Assembly: GCA_964399625.1 (NCBI GenBank) | Contig: CAYNSB010000049.1 | Span: forward strand, 1 to 23,133 | Length of the DNA stretch: 23,133 nt | Direction of reading: 5' to 3' | Source of the DNA: CAYNSB01 sp964399625 | GTDB lineage: Bacteria; Planctomycetota; Phycisphaerae; Phycisphaerales; UBA1924 | Shown here: positions 14,642-21,799 of the stretch, piece by piece | Position numbering within the stretch: position 1 is the stretch's first letter | How the letters are laid out: the number at the start of each line of letters is the position of its first letter | Position numbers and translations under genes: made by a program | Notes under the pieces: model-generated | What the model was told of the DNA's origin: nothing | The model's input: the letters and a program-made list of their open reading frames with translations, nothing else | Databases searched by the model: none

Positions 14642-15991
14642 ATGGGCCCAACGAGGCAGATTCGGGTCGCGGCGTGGTGCCTGCTGGCATCGGGCGCGAT
14701 CGCCCCGTTCGCACTGGCCCAGCACGCGCGCGACCTGACGATGGACCGGTTCAAGGCGGTGCCGGGGTCGATGCCGCGCACGCCGCCCACGTTCGCTCAG
14801 TGCTACGCCTCGATGCGCGACGCGATCGATCGCCTGCGCCTGGCGGTCGATTCGGGGAACATCGAGGCTGCGCATCTGCACGCGGACGACGCGGGCGACG
14901 CCGCGGCGGACCTGCTCGCCGTCGCTCGGACTCCCGAATCACGCACGCCGGTCGCCCACGCTGAAGCGGTTGAGCGCGCGGCGCGCGAAGTCATCGCGGC
15001 ATCGGACACGCTGCACGATCGCGCGGACCGCAACGACCTCTCCGGGTGTGGCGACGCGTACGTCCGCATGCGCGAGGGCCTCGCGGCGCTCACGCGGATT
15101 GCGCCGCCGGAGTTCGCGTGCGCCATGCACTGCGAGGGGGCGAAGGTGTACGACGCGCCGGGCCCGTGCCCTGTGTGCAAGATGGACCTGAAGAAGGTGA
15201 CGAGCGAGTCGTTCCGAGTCGATGTCCGTCCGCTCAACGGCACGCCGAACGTGGGGCAACCCGTGGAGCTCGAGTTCCGCGTGCGCGATCCTCGCGGCGT
15301 GCCGGTGCCGACTCTGAAGATCGTCCACGAGAAGCCGATGCACCTTCTCATCGTGTCGGGCGATCTCTCGTGGTACGCGCACGAGCACCCGCAGCCCCGG
15401 GCCGATGGATCGCTGCGGCTGAGCGTGACATTTCCCACACCGGGCACCTACACACTGTTCCACGATTTCACGCCTCCGGAGGTGGGGCAGCAGGTCGTGC
15501 CCGTCGCATTCACGATTCCGGGGCCGGTTCCCTCGCCGGTGGCGCTCACCCCCGACGCGAATCGCGCCAAGAGCGTCGATGGGTACACGCTCTCTCTGGA
15601 CACGGGCGGCCCAGTCAAGACCGGCGATGCAACGACGCTGCGCTACACGATCAGCCGCGACGGAGTGCCGGTGCAGAATCTCGAGCCCTACCTGGGCGCG
15701 ATGGGACACCTGGTGCTCGTGAGCAAGGACCTGGCAAGCTTCGTGCACTCTCACCCGCCGATGGACGCGGAGGGTTGTGGCCCGCCGCGAAAGGGGCCCG
15801 CGATTGAGTTCCTGTCGCACTTCGAGAATCCCGGGCTGTACAAGGGATGGATGCAGTTCAAGCACGCGGGGCGCGTCGTGACGGTGCCGTTCACGATCGA
15901 GGTCACCGGCGAGCGCGTGCGTTTATCGCCCCACACGCACGAAGCGCCGGCCAAGAGCGTCGGTCCGAATTCGCCGTTTCAATTCAAATAG
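14642..15991 (+). CDS. Secreted metal-binding protein: helical domain, heavy-metal-binding Cys motif and two His/Met-rich beta domains
   Basis: Exported protein of 449 residues. I chose the ATG at 14642 because a G-rich ribosome binding site (AAGGGGGGCGAG, about 14627-14638) precedes it and a signal peptide follows (VAAWCLLASGAIAPFALAQ); the frame is open further upstream inside the previous gene. Residues 50-155 are helical with scattered His and Cys. Residues 158-185 (ACAMHCEGAKVYDAPGPCPV, then CKMDL) match the heavy-metal-binding domain of Cu/Ag efflux proteins, usually YxCPMHP...GxCPxCGMxL, here with changed P, HP and G positions. Two related beta domains follow, each with a metal-ligand-like strand pair: HEKPMHLLIVSGDLSWYAHEHP (split here as 229-238 and 239-250) and GAMGHLVLVSKDLASFVHSHP (352-372). 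Copper is the likeliest ligand, by analogy. Possible roles are metal sequestration or delivery. Confidence 0.75.
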   Translation: MGPTRQIRVAAWCLLASGAIAPFALAQHARDLTMDRFKAVPGSMPRTPPTFAQCYASMRDAIDRLRLAVDSGNIEAAHLHADDAGDAAADLLAVARTPESRTPVAHAEAVERAAREVIAASDTLHDRADRNDLSGCGDAYVRMREGLAALTRIAPPEFACAMHCEGAKVYDAPGPCPVCKMDLKKVTSESFRVDVRPLNGTPNVGQPVELEFRVRDPRGVPVPTLKIVHEKPMHLLIVSGDLSWYAHEHPQPRADGSLRLSVTFPTPGTYTLFHDFTPPEVGQQVVPVAFTIPGPVPSPVALTPDANRAKSVDGYTLSLDTGGPVKTGDATTLRYTISRDGVPVQNLEPYLGAMGHLVLVSKDLASFVHSHPPMDAEGCGPPRKGPAIEFLSHFENPGLYKGWMQFKHAGRVVTVPFTIEVTGERVRLSPHTHEAPAKSVGPNSPFQFK

Positions 15992-16023
15992 GGAGCGTCG
16001 TGCGGCGCCTCGGCCCGAGCGAG

Positions 16024-16845
16024 TCACGCGAGCACGCTCGCGCGGCTCTGGGCGATGCGTTCAAGGATGTCGCTCTGGTCCTTTCGCACGTAGATGCTGT
16101 TGATGTTCCACGGGCCCACGAACTCGTAGTGGGGGAACCGCTTCAGGTACTGCCTCACTGGGGACTTATCCTGCGGGTCCATGTCCTCGATGATGAGCAC
16201 GCGCGGGCGGTGGCGGTCGAGATCGAATCCCGCGAGCAGGTTCGCCTCGCCGCCCTCGACATCGATCACGCAGAAGTCGATCTCGCCCTGGTGGTCCTTC
16301 AGCAGATCGTTCATCGTCGTGGTGGGGACCGACACCTTGCGGAGCGCACCGCCCGTCTGGTTCACCAGCGGCAGGTGCTCGGGCACCGTCACGTGGTACG
16401 AGAGCACCGGATTGCTGGTGGCGACGGTGAACTCCACGGTGGGGGGAGAGCCCGGGGCCGTGCACGCCGCATGGACAACACGGCTCCGCGGGCGATTCTT
16501 GCGGCACGCCTCGGCCTGCTCAGGGATCGCCTCGATGAGCAGCCCCGTCCACCCCACGGACTCGAAGGCGTACGTGATGGAAAAGAATCGTCCGTCGTGG
16601 GCGCCCACCTCGATGAAGAACCCGTCGAGCTGCCCGCCGAGGATCTCCCAGAGCATTACGTCCTCGGCGTACTGCGATTTGAAGTCGACGTCCATCATCG
16701 GCGCACGCCCCGCGCGGGCGAGCGCGCGCTCGGCGACACCGATCTTCACCTCGCGCCGCGCCTTGTTCACCGCGGCCTCGAGGAACTGAAGGCGCAGATC
16801 GATATCGCGAAAGATGCGGGAGTACGGGTCGTAGTACTGCGACAT
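16024..16845 (-). CDS. FkbM-family SAM-dependent methyltransferase
   Basis: Soluble methyltransferase of 273 residues. FkbM-type enzymes methylate hydroxyls of sugars or other small molecules and are frequent in polysaccharide and glycolipid pathways. The SAM-binding motif I is FIEVGAHDGRFFS (77-89), an acidic strand end follows at LLIEAIPEQ (102-110), and the family motif FCVIDVEGGEANLLAGF is at 191-207. The preceding SQYAEDVMLWEILGG is also typical. The ATG at 16845 starts a helical N-terminal segment; no strong ribosome binding site is visible. It lies 47 nt downstream of pgi on the same strand and may be co-transcribed. The acceptor substrate cannot be told. It is convergent with the metal-binding gene, with only 32 nt between stop codons. 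Confidence 0.92.
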   Translation of the reverse strand: MSQYYDPYSRIFRDIDLRLQFLEAAVNKARREVKIGVAERALARAGRAPMMDVDFKSQYAEDVMLWEILGGQLDGFFIEVGAHDGRFFSITYAFESVGWTGLLIEAIPEQAEACRKNRPRSRVVHAACTAPGSPPTVEFTVATSNPVLSYHVTVPEHLPLVNQTGGALRKVSVPTTTMNDLLKDHQGEIDFCVIDVEGGEANLLAGFDLDRHRPRVLIIEDMDPQDKSPVRQYLKRFPHYEFVGPWNINSIYVRKDQSDILERIAQSRASVLA

Positions 16846-16892
16846 GGGTGCGTCCGGAAAGGGTGAGGGAACACTCTACCGGATTGTGCGCC

Positions 16893-18332
16893 TCAGATCA
16901 TCCACTTTGTCGCGCCGAGCTTCGACTCGACGTCCGACTTGTGCTTCTCATAGCCCGCACGCCCCATCAGCCCAAAGGTGGCAACCTTGCCCGTCTCCAC
17001 CGCGGGCTGGTTGTACGCGTCGATGCCCAGCATGAGACCCGCGTACGCCGTGACGATCTCCCAGAGCGCGATGAACTGTCCGACGTGGTTCGCGTCGATC
17101 TTGGGGAAGCGGATCGTGAAGTTCGGGCGCTGGCTCTCCAAGAACGCGTACTCCGTCGCGCGCTTCTCGGCGTTCAGCAGCGCCGCCATGCTCTTGCCCT
17201 CGAGGTACTTGATCGCATCGACGCCCAGCCCGGTCGGGATCGTGACGTCCCCGCCCAGCACGCCCTTCTCGAAGCTCTGCACCTCGAGGAAGCCGAAGAC
17301 CTTGTCGTTGGGCCCCTCGCGATAGAGCTGCACCTGCGAGTGCTGGTCCGTCGTGCCCAGGGCCTTGATCGGCGTGAACCCGGCGAAGACGGTCTCGCCC
17401 TTAAGGTTCACCTGCTTGCCCAGCGACTCGGCCCACAGCTGGCGGAACCAGTCCGCGAGGTAGTAAAGATTGTTCGAGTAGGGCAGCATTACGTGGTTCA
17501 CCTTGCCCTTGCTCTTGCCCAGCGTCACGAGCAGGTAGGCGAGCATCGCGGCCGGATTCTTCAGCAGGTCGGGCTGCGAGCAGCGCTTGTCCATCTCCGC
17601 CGCGCCGTCGAGCAGGGAATTGATGTCGATGCCGCACATCGCGGCACTGAAGAGGCCCACGGGCGACAGGACGCTGAAACGTCCACCCACGCCATCGGGG
17701 ACGGGCATGGTCGTGAAGCCTTCGGCGTCGCAGATCTTCCGCATCGTGCCGGACTTGGGGTCGGTCACCGCGACAACGTGGTCCTTGTAGTTGGGTCCGA
17801 TCGCCCTCTTGAGGGCGTCGCGGATGATCATGAACTGCGCCGCGGTCTCGGCGGTCTCGCCGCTCTTGCTCACCACGTTGAAACAGGTGCGTTGGAGCCC
17901 GCCCTGCTGCTCGCAGATCTGCAGGACGCTGCCGAAGTAGTACGGGTCCACGTTGTCCACGACGAACAGGCGCGGGCCGCGCCGCGCGCCGTGCCCGCTC
18001 GCCGGCATCAGGTTGTAGGTGATGGGATTGAGCGCCGACTGCAGCGCGATGTTTCCCAGGGCCGAGCCGCCGATGCCCAGGACCACGAGATTGTCGAAAC
18101 GTCCCTTGCAACGCTCGACGGCGGCGCGCACGCTCTGCACGTGCTCGCTGCGCATCGGGTTGAAGGGCAGCTCGCGCCAGCGCTCCCACCCGGTTCCGCG
18201 CGTCTTGGCGAGCGACGCGGTGAGCGTCGCTGCTTCCTGCGCGGCGAAGGCCTTCGGTTCGAGCGTCGAGGGGTCGAGCCCGTGCTTGCCAACACGATCG
18301 GACAGACAGTTCGCAAAGTCGAGTGTGAGCAT
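16893..18332 (-). CDS. pgi: Glucose-6-phosphate isomerase
   Basis: Cytoplasmic enzyme interconverting glucose-6-phosphate and fructose-6-phosphate in glycolysis and gluconeogenesis. I chose the ATG at 18332 because the product then opens MLTLDFANCL as in bacterial homologues; another ATG at 18344 and the frame up to 18383 remain possible. Length is 479 residues, close to Bacillus/Thermotoga-type enzymes. Visible motifs are the phosphate-binding region VVLGIGGSALGN, SKSGETAETAAQF, the catalytic-Glu region WFRQLWAESLGK, TTDQHSQVQLYREGPND with the ring-opening His, and the C-terminal signature YNQPAVETGK with the conserved Lys (Ala replaces the usual Gly). It would channel glucose released by the nearby glycosidases into central metabolism. 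TTGACG on the minus strand at 18399-18394 is a possible -35 element about 60 nt upstream. Confidence 0.97.
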   Translation of the reverse strand: MLTLDFANCLSDRVGKHGLDPSTLEPKAFAAQEAATLTASLAKTRGTGWERWRELPFNPMRSEHVQSVRAAVERCKGRFDNLVVLGIGGSALGNIALQSALNPITYNLMPASGHGARRGPRLFVVDNVDPYYFGSVLQICEQQGGLQRTCFNVVSKSGETAETAAQFMIIRDALKRAIGPNYKDHVVAVTDPKSGTMRKICDAEGFTTMPVPDGVGGRFSVLSPVGLFSAAMCGIDINSLLDGAAEMDKRCSQPDLLKNPAAMLAYLLVTLGKSKGKVNHVMLPYSNNLYYLADWFRQLWAESLGKQVNLKGETVFAGFTPIKALGTTDQHSQVQLYREGPNDKVFGFLEVQSFEKGVLGGDVTIPTGLGVDAIKYLEGKSMAALLNAEKRATEYAFLESQRPNFTIRFPKIDANHVGQFIALWEIVTAYAGLMLGIDAYNQPAVETGKVATFGLMGRAGYEKHKSDVESKLGATKWMI

Positions 18333-18492
18333 GACCCAGAGCATAGCAAAACCCGCACGCGTCCACCTAGATTGCCCGGACATGAAACGAAATCGTCAAG
18401 GATTCATTCAGACTCCCCGGCGTGTGGAGTTGTTGATTGCGGGGAAGAGCGGCCTGGATTAACCTCGCCTGATTCGTAGTGGGAGAGAGACC

Positions 18493-19623
18493 ATGACGAC
18501 TCTGCTCCGTGTCACGCGCGTGGCCGCGTTCTCGGCCGCGGTGATGTGCACGACCGTTCAAGCCCAGACTCGATCGATTCCGTTGCCCGGGTCGGCGTCG
18601 TTCGCGCCACTGGGCATTCCAGCAGGCCACGATGAGGCGTACGCGTTCGGTATTAGTCCCGATGGCACAACGGCAGTGGGATGGGCTCGCACTCCCGGCT
18701 TCGAGGTTCAAGCTGTAGCGTGGCGAAACGGCACAAGTCCGGAGTTGCTCGACTCGCCCGGGCCGGGCAACTGTCAAGCGATCGCGGCGAGCGCGGACGG
18801 CTCCACAATCGTTGGAGGAGCCGACCAATTCCCGTTTGGGTCAACGCCGGGGGCGACACGCTGGCGGTCCGGGCTTTCTCCCCAGTTTCTACCCGGGCAC
18901 GCGGGATTCACCCAAGCGTGGGCCATCACGCCTGACGCGAGCGTGATTGTCGGTGATGGCGGTGTGACCGCTTTCCGTTGGACCGAGGGAGGGGGCTTCC
19001 AGGACCTCGGTGCATTGCCCGGCGAAACCTATAGCCGCGCATTCTCGACGAGCGCTGACGGCAACACGATCGTCGGCGAGTGCGGGTCCAAAGCCTTCCG
19101 ATGGACGCCCAGCAGCGGCATGCAGCAACTCCCGCTGATTTCTGGCGGGGCCTACAACCGCGCCCAGGCACAGAGTGCGGATGGACACGTCGCCACCGGG
19201 CAGGCCGGCGATGCGTCGTTTCAGAATCACGCCGTGCGATGGGTCGATGGCGGCGCGCCGCAGCGCGTTGACTTTCCTGGCGGCGAGTATGGCGATGCCT
19301 GGGCGATCAACGCGGATGGGACCGTCATCGGTGGGACCGCTTCGCCAGCGGGCGGCTCGGCGGTCGCGTTCCTCTGGACCGAGTCCGGGGGAGCCGTGAA
19401 TCTCAACACGTTGTTTCCCTCGCTGGGTCTGGACTTGGGTGGCATGATTCTCACGGAGGTCCGTTCGCTGAGCGCCGACGGACTGAGCATGGTCGGCGTG
19501 GGATACGCACCCCAGCCCAACGGGTCGTACGTGATGCAGCCCTGGATCGCGACGATTCCCGCTCCGAGCGGCGTGGCGTTGATCGCGTTCGCCGGCGTCG
19601 TGGTCTCGCGCCGGCGTCGGTAG
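18493..19623 (+). CDS. HAF-repeat beta-propeller-like surface protein with PEP-CTERM-like C-terminus
   Basis: Exported protein of 376 residues of unknown function. The ATG at 18493 follows GGGAGAG and begins a signal peptide (VAAFSAAVMCTTVQA). The mature part holds seven evenly spaced repeats of the HAF type, pattern A-xx-S/T-x-D-G-xx-x-V-G. The D-G (or D-A) cores are at residues 57, 102, 148, 189, 230, 275 and 329, and most are followed by a strand ending in RW or LW. Seven such repeats of about 45 residues suggest a seven-bladed propeller. The C-terminus, IPAPSGVALIAFAGVVVSRRRR, has the Pro-hydrophobic-Arg layout of PEP-CTERM-like sorting tags common in planctomycetes. It is divergent from pgi. 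No enzyme motif is visible. Confidence 0.82.
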   Translation: MTTLLRVTRVAAFSAAVMCTTVQAQTRSIPLPGSASFAPLGIPAGHDEAYAFGISPDGTTAVGWARTPGFEVQAVAWRNGTSPELLDSPGPGNCQAIAASADGSTIVGGADQFPFGSTPGATRWRSGLSPQFLPGHAGFTQAWAITPDASVIVGDGGVTAFRWTEGGGFQDLGALPGETYSRAFSTSADGNTIVGECGSKAFRWTPSSGMQQLPLISGGAYNRAQAQSADGHVATGQAGDASFQNHAVRWVDGGAPQRVDFPGGEYGDAWAINADGTVIGGTASPAGGSAVAFLWTESGGAVNLNTLFPSLGLDLGGMILTEVRSLSADGLSMVGVGYAPQPNGSYVMQPWIATIPAPSGVALIAFAGVVVSRRRR

Positions 19624-19678
19624 GAACGAGCGTTCGAACGACATTTCCTGGGCTCGTTGAATTGCTACCCTTTGCCCC

Positions 19679-20257
19679 ATGTTTCCCGAGATCGAGCGTG
19701 TCCTCATCGATGAAGCGCGGATTCGTGCGCGCGTGCACGACATGGGCGCGCAGATCGCGCGCGATCTGACGGCCGACATCGCGCGCTCGGGCATGTCCGC
19801 CGACGGGCAGATCGTGCTCGTGCCGATCCTGACCGGGTCGATCGTTTTCGTCGCGGACCTGGTGAGGCAAATGCCCCTCAAGCTTCGCCTGGGCGTCGTC
19901 GCGGTGTCGAGCTACCCGGGGCAGTCGATGCAATCCAAGGGTGCGGCCCTTCGCGGCGAGATTCCCCGCGATCTGGGGGGAAAGCACGTGCTGATCGTGG
20001 ACGACATCCTCGATTCCGGGCGGACGTTGGGGTTGATCCGCCGATTGATCGAGGAGCAGAGCCCGGCGAGTTGTCGGACGTGCGTGCTGCTCACCAAGGC
20101 CGTTCCCAGGGCCGAGCCGGTCGTCGCGGACTATTCGGGATTCGACATTCCCGATGCGTTTGTCGTGGGATATGGGCTGGATTACGACGGGTACTACCGG
20201 AATCTGCCGCATATCGCTATTCTGAAGGGTCATGCCGTCAAGGGCGTTCATCCCTGA
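19679..20257 (+). CDS. hpt: Hypoxanthine phosphoribosyltransferase
   Basis: Purine-salvage enzyme of 192 residues that joins hypoxanthine or guanine to PRPP. The PRPP-binding loop VLIVDDILDSGRT is at 104-116, with the acidic pair D108-D109. The flexible catalytic loop starts near SSYPG (77-81), the PPi loop is around LTGS (51-54), and the purine-binding end is FVVGYGLDYDGYYRNLPHIA (161-180), with K140 as the likely purine-contacting Lys. The ATG at 19679 is the first in frame and gives a normal length; no clear ribosome binding site is seen. The next gene begins 21 nt after the TGA, so hpt and the PH-CoaE gene probably form an operon. Confidence 0.95.
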   Translation: MFPEIERVLIDEARIRARVHDMGAQIARDLTADIARSGMSADGQIVLVPILTGSIVFVADLVRQMPLKLRLGVVAVSSYPGQSMQSKGAALRGEIPRDLGGKHVLIVDDILDSGRTLGLIRRLIEEQSPASCRTCVLLTKAVPRAEPVVADYSGFDIPDAFVVGYGLDYDGYYRNLPHIAILKGHAVKGVHP

Positions 20258-20278
20258 TCGCTCGGCCAGAGGTTTCGT

Positions 20279-21526
20279 GTGACGGTGGCGCCCGGTCCCA
20301 CCTCTCCGGCACGCGGTGCGCTGGTTGGAAGCGCGGCGCGGTTTGTGCCATCGGATGAAACGATCGTTCTGATCCGGCGCCCCAGCGCCTGGTGGATCGT
20401 GCTCCACCGTTGGCCGCTCATGCTCTGCCCCGCGCTGGTGCTCGCGCTCTCGGATGTGGCGTGGGAGGCGTTCATCGGGCCCGCGCCCGTGCGCCTGTCG
20501 GTGGTGGGGGCGGTCTGGGCGCTGCTGGTGCTCGAGTATCAGGTGCTGAGCTGGCTCTCAAGAACGTACGTGCTGACGGAGCGCCGGCTCATCGTGGTGT
20601 CGGGGCTCCTCGAGCGCGATGCCGGCGAGGTCCTCCTCACGAGCGTGCAGCACGAGGTCGTGTACCAGAACTGGTGGGAGCGCTTGCTCGGGCTCGGGAC
20701 CGTGGGCGTGGCGACGGCCGGAACCGACGGCATCACCATGCGTTGGCTGAGCGTCGCGCACCCCGAACGCGTGCTGGGCGCGTGGCGCTCGGCGATCGAT
20801 CGGGCGCGCGGCGCGGCGATCGGTCGAGCGCACGCCGCGGACGTGCCCAATGATCCGCCTCCCCGCACTCAGGAGGTCGCCAGCGTGAGCCAGCAGGCAG
20901 AGGCCATCCCTTCGTGGTTCCCGGTGATCGGGCTTGCGGGCGGCATCGGGGCGGGCAAATCGAGCGTGGCGCGCGAGTTCGAGCGTCTGGGGTGCGTGGT
21001 CATCGACTCGGACAAGGAAGCGAGGGAGGCGCTCGATCGCGACGAGGTGCGATCGGAGCTCGTCCGCTGGTGGGGAGCGCGCGTGCTCCGTCCGGACGGG
21101 CGTGTGGACCGTCGCGCCGTCGCGGACATCGTGTTCTCCCAGCCCGAGCAGCGGGCGAGGCTCGAGGCGCTGGTCCACCCGCTCGTGCGCGCGCGGAGGG
21201 CCGACCTGAAGCGACGCGCAGAGGCATCGGGCGCTCGCGGCGTGGTCGTCGATGCGCCCCTGTTGTTCGAGGCGGGCGTGGACGCCGAGTGCGATGTCGT
21301 GGTGTTCGTGGACGCTCCGCGGGAGGACCGTCTGGCACGGGTGCAGGCGTCCCGCGGCTGGGATGAGAGCGAGCTCGCCCGGCGAGAGACCAGCCAGATG
21401 TCCCTCGATGAGAAGCGTGCTCGCTGCGGCATCGTGGTCCACAACACCGGCACCGCCGCGGATCTGGCTCGATCGGTGCGCCAGGCGATGGGGCAGATCC
21501 TGTCGCTTCGCCCCGAGGGGCCGTGA
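20279..21526 (+). CDS. coaE: Dephospho-CoA kinase fused to an N-terminal membrane PH-like domain
   Basis: Fusion of 415 residues, started at GTG 20279. Residues 38-62 and 73-93 are two likely TM helices. Residues 95-165 fit the bacterial PH (bPH_2/YdbT-like) pattern: RTYVLTERRLIVVSGLLERD, then LTSVQHEVVYQNWWERLLGLG. After a linker, residues 215-410 are CoaE, which phosphorylates dephospho-CoA in the last step of CoA synthesis. Motifs are the P-loop GGIGAGKS (221-228), VIDSDKEARE, HPLVRARR (300-307), APLLFEAG (326-333) and the lid region RRETSQMSLDEKRARC, then HNTG. No stop codon separates the parts. An in-frame GTG at 20885 (residue 203) follows a perfect AGGAGG by 8 nt, so free CoaE may also be made. 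The CoaE assignment is firm; the PH-like assignment is moderate. Confidence 0.92.
   Translation: MTVAPGPTSPARGALVGSAARFVPSDETIVLIRRPSAWWIVLHRWPLMLCPALVLALSDVAWEAFIGPAPVRLSVVGAVWALLVLEYQVLSWLSRTYVLTERRLIVVSGLLERDAGEVLLTSVQHEVVYQNWWERLLGLGTVGVATAGTDGITMRWLSVAHPERVLGAWRSAIDRARGAAIGRAHAADVPNDPPPRTQEVASVSQQAEAIPSWFPVIGLAGGIGAGKSSVAREFERLGCVVIDSDKEAREALDRDEVRSELVRWWGARVLRPDGRVDRRAVADIVFSQPEQRARLEALVHPLVRARRADLKRRAEASGARGVVVDAPLLFEAGVDAECDVVVFVDAPREDRLARVQASRGWDESELARRETSQMSLDEKRARCGIVVHNTGTAADLARSVRQAMGQILSLRPEGP
20871..20887 (+). promoter_or_regulatory. Internal Shine-Dalgarno and GTG start inside the PH-CoaE gene
   Basis: AGGAGGT (20871-20877) lies 8 nt before GTG at 20885, which is in frame with CoaE and exactly at the border between the linker and the kinase domain. 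It is among the best ribosome binding sites in the window. Initiation here would give a soluble kinase of 213 residues, close to the usual CoaE length of about 200. Confidence 0.55.
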
Positions 21527-21799
21527 TCCTTCGTCCAGTCGTTTCTTGCTCGCCCCTCAACCCGGGGCCTATACTCAGCCGATAACGGTCCTCAGGACCG
21601 CGTCCCCCACGAGCAGAGGTTCGAACTTTGAGACGCGCGGGGCGTCGATCCTTCGGGGCTTCGGCTCAGGTTCGGCAGCCGTTCCAGCCCCCTTCATCCG
21701 ATCCATCGCGAGCTGTCGGCGCCGGTGTTCCGAGCGAATGAGCAGCCGCTCTTCATGAAGCCGCCAGTCTGCGGCGTGCCTGCCAGGAAACTCAACAAC
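21527..21799 (+). other. Structured rho leader region
   Basis: This 273-nt gap before rho holds a TATACT -10-like box and several inverted repeats. CGGTCC/GGACCG (21586-21591 with 21595-21600, loop TCA) is followed by an outer stem CGCGTC/GACGCG (21599-21604 with 21632-21637) that encloses CAGAG/CTTTG (21614-21618 with 21626-21630). Downstream (about 21690-21715) is a C-rich stretch with many YC dinucleotides. A 6-codon ORF (21738-21758) overlaps an alternative rho-frame ATG (21755) as ATGA. In other bacteria rho is autoregulated by attenuation in its leader; the same here is inference. Confidence 0.4.
21546..21575 (+). promoter_or_regulatory. rho: Candidate rho promoter
   Basis: TATACT (21570-21575) matches five of six bases of a -10 box. 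TTGCTC (21546-21551), 18 nt upstream, is a poor -35. Transcription from here would give a leader of about 215 nt before the chosen rho start. Confidence 0.35.

Noticed and set aside
16848..18479. A 543-codon open frame on the plus strand over pgi
   Set aside because: The minus-strand Pgi has all family motifs; the opposite frame has none.
21614..21630. A GGTTCGAAC sequence like a tRNA T-loop
   Set aside because: The flanking stem breaks after wobble pairs, and no D-arm, anticodon arm or acceptor stem of the right spacing is present. It fits better as part of the rho leader hairpin.
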